A stretch of DNA of 28,415 nucleotides, taken from positions 1 through 28,415 of IMG/VR virus record IMGVR_UViG_3300025086_000165; one strand, given 5' to 3'. The stretch comes from a virus. Of this stretch, positions 25,564 through 28,415 are shown one piece after another. The position numbers and the translations under genes were made by a program. The notes beneath the pieces are model-generated. The model had not been told where the DNA came from. It saw only the letters and a program-made list of their open reading frames with translations, and searched no databases. Position 1 is the first letter of the stretch. Each line of letters begins with the position of its first letter.

Positions 25564-25781
25564 TAATATTCTAAATTGTATTCCACAGCTATTGCCATGT
25601 TTTTATTAAAGTCTTTCCACGGTAATACTTCTTTGTTCTTTTTAATATAAATAGAAAACTTATCGTCATTCTCCACTATATCACATATCGTATGGCCACC
25701 ATATACTTCTTGGCCAACTGCATAGTGCATAGCGTCATTCTTATAGTCTCTACCTATACTTATTTTACGAACTAGACTCAT
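25563..25781 (-). CDS. Conserved small phage protein of unknown function, 72 aa
   Basis: The sequence is compact and beta-rich: MSLVRKISIGRDYKNDAMHY, then VGQEVYGGHTICDIVENDDK, FSIYIKKNKEVLPWKDFNKN and MAIAVEYNLEY. I recall near-identical motifs (KNDAMHY-VGQ, NMP/AIA-EYNLEY) in marine phages but no known function. It starts 17 bases inside the end of the 84-aa gene and ends in a TAATG overlap with the 197-aa gene, so all three are likely translated together. A small head-assembly or virion role is possible from context only. Confidence 0.72.
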   Translation of the reverse strand: MSLVRKISIGRDYKNDAMHYAVGQEVYGGHTICDIVENDDKFSIYIKKNKEVLPWKDFNKNMAIAVEYNLEY

Positions 25782-26019
25782 CTTCCGCGATTTCTTCGTA
25801 CGTACCGTCTTGAATATTAATTTGTACTTTACCGTACTTTTCTTCTAACTTTGCTTGGAATTTATTTAAATCCATCTGAACTTCAGAAGCAGCGTGGTTA
25901 ATTTTGTGTTTTTGCAATTCTAAGTTTCCAATTTGAGATGCGGCATTATTTAATTTGCCTACATAACCTTGTAGTTCTTCTAATTGTTCTGGTGTAATTT
26001 TTTGTTCTTGGTTTTCCAT
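25765..26019 (-). CDS. Small coiled-coil phage protein, 84 aa
   Basis: The protein is almost wholly helical with heptad-like spacing (ITPEQLEELQGYVGKLNNAA, SQIGNLELQKHKINHAASEV, QMDLNKFQAKLEEKYGK). A short strand (VQINIQDGTY) and an acidic end (EEIAEDESSS) follow. This layout suggests a homo-oligomeric coiled coil, such as a structural spacer or assembly factor. I do not recognise a characterised family. It starts after a 79-base A+T-rich gap in which I see no promoter or hairpin, and its end overlaps the 72-aa gene by 17 bases. Confidence 0.72.
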   Translation of the reverse strand: MENQEQKITPEQLEELQGYVGKLNNAASQIGNLELQKHKINHAASEVQMDLNKFQAKLEEKYGKVQINIQDGTYEEIAEDESSS

Positions 26020-26098
26020 AATTTTAATTTTTTTTTAAATTTAATTTAATTGTTTGGGTTATAATTTATTATCACTTGTTTTACTTGATTTCTAATTA

Positions 26099-26437
26099 TT
26101 ATTCAACAGACGCAGCAAAAGGTGAATGAAAGGTTTTGTCTACTGGGGTTTTTTGTAATGCAATTTGTGCATTTAAACTAGTCTTCATAGAAGCAACATC
26201 TAACCCAGCCTCCAGCCAAGCTATTACATCGCTTTCCTTTAAACTAGCGTATTCTGTAAAATTATCTTTATCGTATTCTACAGAGTGAGTTCCTATGTTA
26301 TTTGCTTGGTAAATATTAGGAGCCTCGCCCTCTGAAGCTCCATAGGTCCAGTGAATTGTGTTGATAACATTGTCTTTGCTATCGTGTGAAATTTTTGCGT
26401 CTAACGCATTAATTGTCCATTTGTAAGTTATTGCCAT
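26099..26437 (-). CDS. Conserved phage protein next to the tail fibre (cyanophage-type), 112 aa
   Basis: The start (MAITYKWTINALDAKISHDS) and the pattern KDNVINTIHWTYGA, then FTEYASLKESDVIAWLEAGL and NAQIALQKTPV, match a small protein I know from T4-like cyanophages (I think now called DUF7936). There it also lies among tail genes. The function is unknown to me. Its place just after the fibre gene suggests an accessory of fibre folding or attachment. It begins 21 bases after the fibre stop, behind a (TTTA)5 tract and an A8 run, with no Shine-Dalgarno. The length is normal for the family as I remember it. Confidence 0.73.
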   Translation of the reverse strand: MAITYKWTINALDAKISHDSKDNVINTIHWTYGASEGEAPNIYQANNIGTHSVEYDKDNFTEYASLKESDVIAWLEAGLDVASMKTSLNAQIALQKTPVDKTFHSPFAASVE

Positions 26438-26441
26438 TTTT

Positions 26442-26461
26442 TTTATTTATTTATTTATTTA
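26442..26461. repeat. (TTTA)5 simple repeat between tail fibre and 112-aa gene
   Basis: Five perfect TTTA units on the plus strand (TAAA on the coding strand) span the spacer, and the last unit supplies the TAA stop of the tail fibre. An adjoining T8 run reaches the start codon of the next gene. Copy-number slippage would change the spacing to the next start but not either protein. Confidence 0.85.
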
Positions 26462-28415
26462 TAATAGTTTTCTAAATCTAAAAGATATTGGTGCGGATGT
26501 TAAAGCACTTGATGTTTTTATTTGTAATTCGCATCTATTTGCATAACTAGTTCCATCCGCTGTATGTAGTTTTGTTCTTAGTTCTAAAGTGCTACCGTTC
26601 ATAGCGTGTCCGGCAGCGTGAAGAGGTATTTCATCAATATCTGTTGCGTTAACATTACTATGATACCAACTCATCATACCACTCCAATACATACCATACC
26701 AAGCACCACCAGTGCTTCCATGCGCATCACTATATACCTGAACTGCAAACGTTCCCGAGCCACCTATATTAGATAAACTAATATCTAAACTAGTCCAAGT
26801 ATTTGCTGTAGTTGAAACTGTTTTATTTATAGTAACTAACCCATCTACAAAAGCACCTGCTTTGGGTACTAGCCCCTCATGTGTAATTTCCCCCGCAATA
26901 TCTAATTTACGAGTTGGCGAAATCGTTCCAATTCCAACATTTCCATCATTCTGAATAACCATTCTTGATACACTGTTTAATCTATCAAAAAACTCTAAAT
27001 CTGTACCCGCGCTTATATTAGTTCCTATTTCCCATCTATCCGCTTGAGTTCCACCTGAATTAGAATTAAACCAAATTGAAGCATTTTGATTATTAATAGT
27101 AGATTTTACATAAACAATAGCTGCGTTTGTGTTTTCTACGTGTAACTTAGCCGCTGGAGCTGTTGTTCCAATACCAACATTACCACCGCTGGGATTTAAT
27201 AATAAATTTCTCAAAGTTCCACCTTCTGCAGATTGAATCCAGCCATAAGCATTTTCTACAACCCCTAAAAGCAGTTTAGATCCTCCAGTGGTGTTAGTCA
27301 CAGCAATTACTTCATTTCCATCTGCTGGTGAAGCACTAGGACCCTTAACCTCTAGTTTTGCTTGAGGGTCTGCTACTCCGATTCCAGTTTTCCCGTCATT
27401 TAATACTACAAAATCACCACCTGTTGTAGCAATTTGTAATCTAGTATTAGGTACATTAGCTGTTCCACTAGTCACACCTATTTTAAATGGATAATATCTT
27501 ACACCAACCGTTCCTCCGTCTTTAATATAAAATGTTTCATTACTAGATGAATCAGTTGTTTTAAAAGCTAATCCACTTGTTGCTCCAGTACCTTTTATTT
27601 CTAATTTAGCATTAGGCGAAGTCATCCCAATTCCAACGTTGCTCCCAACAATATAATTATTAACATTTGATTGAAATAAATGAGTTGTTACATTGCTATT
27701 ATCTTGTAATACCAAATAAGGATTAGCATTATCAAATCCCATAAAAATATCAGCGCTACCAGCAAAATTACCCCTAAATATATTTGTTCCATTAGAACCT
27801 ACTATTTCTAATTTAGCTGTAGGCGATGTTGTTCCAATTCCTACATTTCCTCCTTCAAATAAAGCAGCGTAATTTGTTGAAGCACCTTCTGCTGTTACTT
27901 GTAATCCAATGTTTTTTGTTGCACCACTACCATAAGCGCCACCTTGGAATCCCCAATTTGTTCCAGATGTGGTGGAGTTAACTGCTTGTATTGCCCTAGT
28001 ATTATTGGTAGTTCTAACTTCAAGTCTATAATTAGGGCTAGTCGTTCCTATTCCAAAATTACCATTTTCCAAAATCGTAGCAGCATAAGCACCACCAGAT
28101 TGTAATCTTGTGGTAGTTCCAGCTTCCCCACCAAAAAGCATAAATCCTGCATTAAATCCAGAAAATCCTTTTGTCGCACCACTAGCGTTATATTGAATTA
28201 AAGTGTAATTAGTGTTTGAATTATCCAATTCTACAACACTATTTGCACCAGATGTTATAACTTCTAATTTAGAACCAGGCGTAATTGTTCCAATTCCCAC
28301 TCGGTCAGTAGAAAAATCAACACTTAAAGTATCTGTGCTTCTATATGAATTACCTCTAAATGAAAAAACATCATTTGTGCCAACACCTTCACCAACAGTA
28401 AAAACCCTACTTGTA
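26459..28415 (-). CDS. Tail fibre / receptor-binding protein with GIGT repeats, cut by the right edge
   Basis: The frame stays open to the last base of the window (at least 651 codons), so the N-terminal attachment part is missing. The apparent start at 28300 is an internal GTG in DRVGIGT, not a real start. Seven copies of a beta motif of the form NVGIGTTSPTAKLEI, spaced about 70-82 residues, alternate with Asn/Gly/Ser/Thr-rich segments. This is the pattern of fibrous phage tail proteins and Bacteroidota surface proteins. After the last copy (GIGTISPTRKLDIAGEI) comes a distinct domain of about 140 residues with WYGMYWSGMMSWYHSNVNAT, PLHAAGHAMNGSTLELRTKL and ISFRFRKLL. This is probably the receptor-binding tip. 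No self-cleaving chaperone domain (peptidase S74 type) is seen. Confidence 0.83.
   Translation of the reverse strand, partial: TSRVFTVGEGVGTNDVFSFRGNSYRSTDTLSVDFSTDRVGIGTITPGSKLEVITSGANSVVELDNSNTNYTLIQYNASGATKGFSGFNAGFMLFGGEAGTTTRLQSGGAYAATILENGNFGIGTTSPNYRLEVRTTNNTRAIQAVNSTTSGTNWGFQGGAYGSGATKNIGLQVTAEGASTNYAALFEGGNVGIGTTSPTAKLEIVGSNGTNIFRGNFAGSADIFMGFDNANPYLVLQDNSNVTTHLFQSNVNNYIVGSNVGIGMTSPNAKLEIKGTGATSGLAFKTTDSSSNETFYIKDGGTVGVRYYPFKIGVTSGTANVPNTRLQIATTGGDFVVLNDGKTGIGVADPQAKLEVKGPSASPADGNEVIAVTNTTGGSKLLLGVVENAYGWIQSAEGGTLRNLLLNPSGGNVGIGTTAPAAKLHVENTNAAIVYVKSTINNQNASIWFNSNSGGTQADRWEIGTNISAGTDLEFFDRLNSVSRMVIQNDGNVGIGTISPTRKLDIAGEITHEGLVPKAGAFVDGLVTINKTVSTTANTWTSLDISLSNIGGSGTFAVQVYSDAHGSTGGAWYGMYWSGMMSWYHSNVNATDIDEIPLHAAGHAMNGSTLELRTKLHTADGTSYANRCELQIKTSSALTSAPISFRFRKLL
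26904..28300 (-). repeat. Seven GIGT-type coding repeats in the tail fibre
   Basis: On the minus strand the copies lie near 28285, 28040, 27830, 27622, 27377, 27165 and 26923. They read GIGTITPGSKLEV, GIGTTSPNYRLEV, GIGTTSPTAKLEI, GIGMTSPNAKLEI, GIGVADPQAKLEV, GIGTTAPAAKLHV and GIGTISPTRKLDI. The spacings are about 245, 210, 208, 245, 212 and 242 bases, which suggests two module sizes. The repeats are diverged at DNA level. Confidence 0.8.

Noticed and set aside
26020-26098. 79-base gap as a promoter or small RNA region
   Set aside because: Only A/T-rich sequence is visible, with no stem, no promoter box pair and no open frame of note.
26904-28300. Regularly spaced repeats as a CRISPR array
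   Set aside because: The repeats are coding, diverged at DNA level, more than 200 bases apart and in frame with a fibre gene.
28298-28300. GTG as the true start of the tail fibre
   Set aside because: The frame continues without a stop to the window edge and GTG lies inside a repeat unit (DRVGIGT).

Overview
This window is about 28.4 kb of a tailed-phage genome. It carries one dense block of virion-assembly genes, all on the minus strand, so transcription runs from high to low coordinates. There is no tRNA, rRNA, insertion sequence or CRISPR array, and no gap longer than about 80 bases. The terminase, the portal (803 aa with a long Gln/Ala-rich coiled-coil tail), the major capsid protein and the P22 gp4-like connector have the lengths and motifs I associate with crAss-like podoviruses (Crassvirales or a close marine relative). 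The host is most likely a marine member of the Bacteroidota (flavobacterium-like). The DNA is strongly A+T-rich, most starts have an A-rich leader without a Shine-Dalgarno sequence, and the secreted protein at the left edge has a signal peptide ending ISA|Q, a form common in that phylum. This taxonomy comes from recalled family features, not from a search.

Layout in transcription order (right to left). (1) 28415-26459: a tail fibre, cut by the window edge, built from seven GIGT-type repeats and ending in a distinct C-terminal domain. (2) 26437-24747: five small genes. They are a cyanophage-type 112-aa protein, a coiled-coil protein, a 72-aa conserved phage protein, a 197-aa protein that looks like two tandem GroES-like folds, and an 89-aa gene in the terminase small-subunit position. 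(3) 24747-17422: packaging and head genes, namely terminase large subunit, portal, acidic scaffold and major capsid protein. (4) 17347-9867: an accessory 261-aa protein between two hairpins, two connector/ring proteins, and a two-cistron tail protein (1089 + 406 aa) with immunoglobulin/cadherin-like insertions. (5) 9866-796: a GNAT-like protein, then three proteins that are probably carried inside the virion and ejected. The last is a 2096-aa polyvalent protein with a HELLH zincin motif, a possible PD-(D/E)XK nuclease motif and a membrane-active C-terminal region. (6) 793-1: two tiny Cys/Lys/Arg-rich genes, a one-helix holin candidate, and the start of a secreted protein that runs off the left edge.

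The genes are packed with stop-start overlaps (TAATG) or abutments, which suggests one or a few long late transcripts from promoters outside the window with translational coupling. Possible internal regulation is a GC-rich hairpin after the capsid gene, a second hairpin after the 261-aa gene, and a candidate -1 ribosomal frameshift site. The frameshift candidate sits at the end of the 209-aa virion gene: slippery GGGAAAT directly before the stop, a small GC hairpin 5 nt downstream, and an 18-codon extension that fills most of the gap to the next gene.

The items most worth following up are the frameshift site, the tandem GroES-like gene, the enzyme motifs inside the 2096-aa protein, the domain insertions in the tail genes, and the holin-plus-secreted-protein exit cassette.
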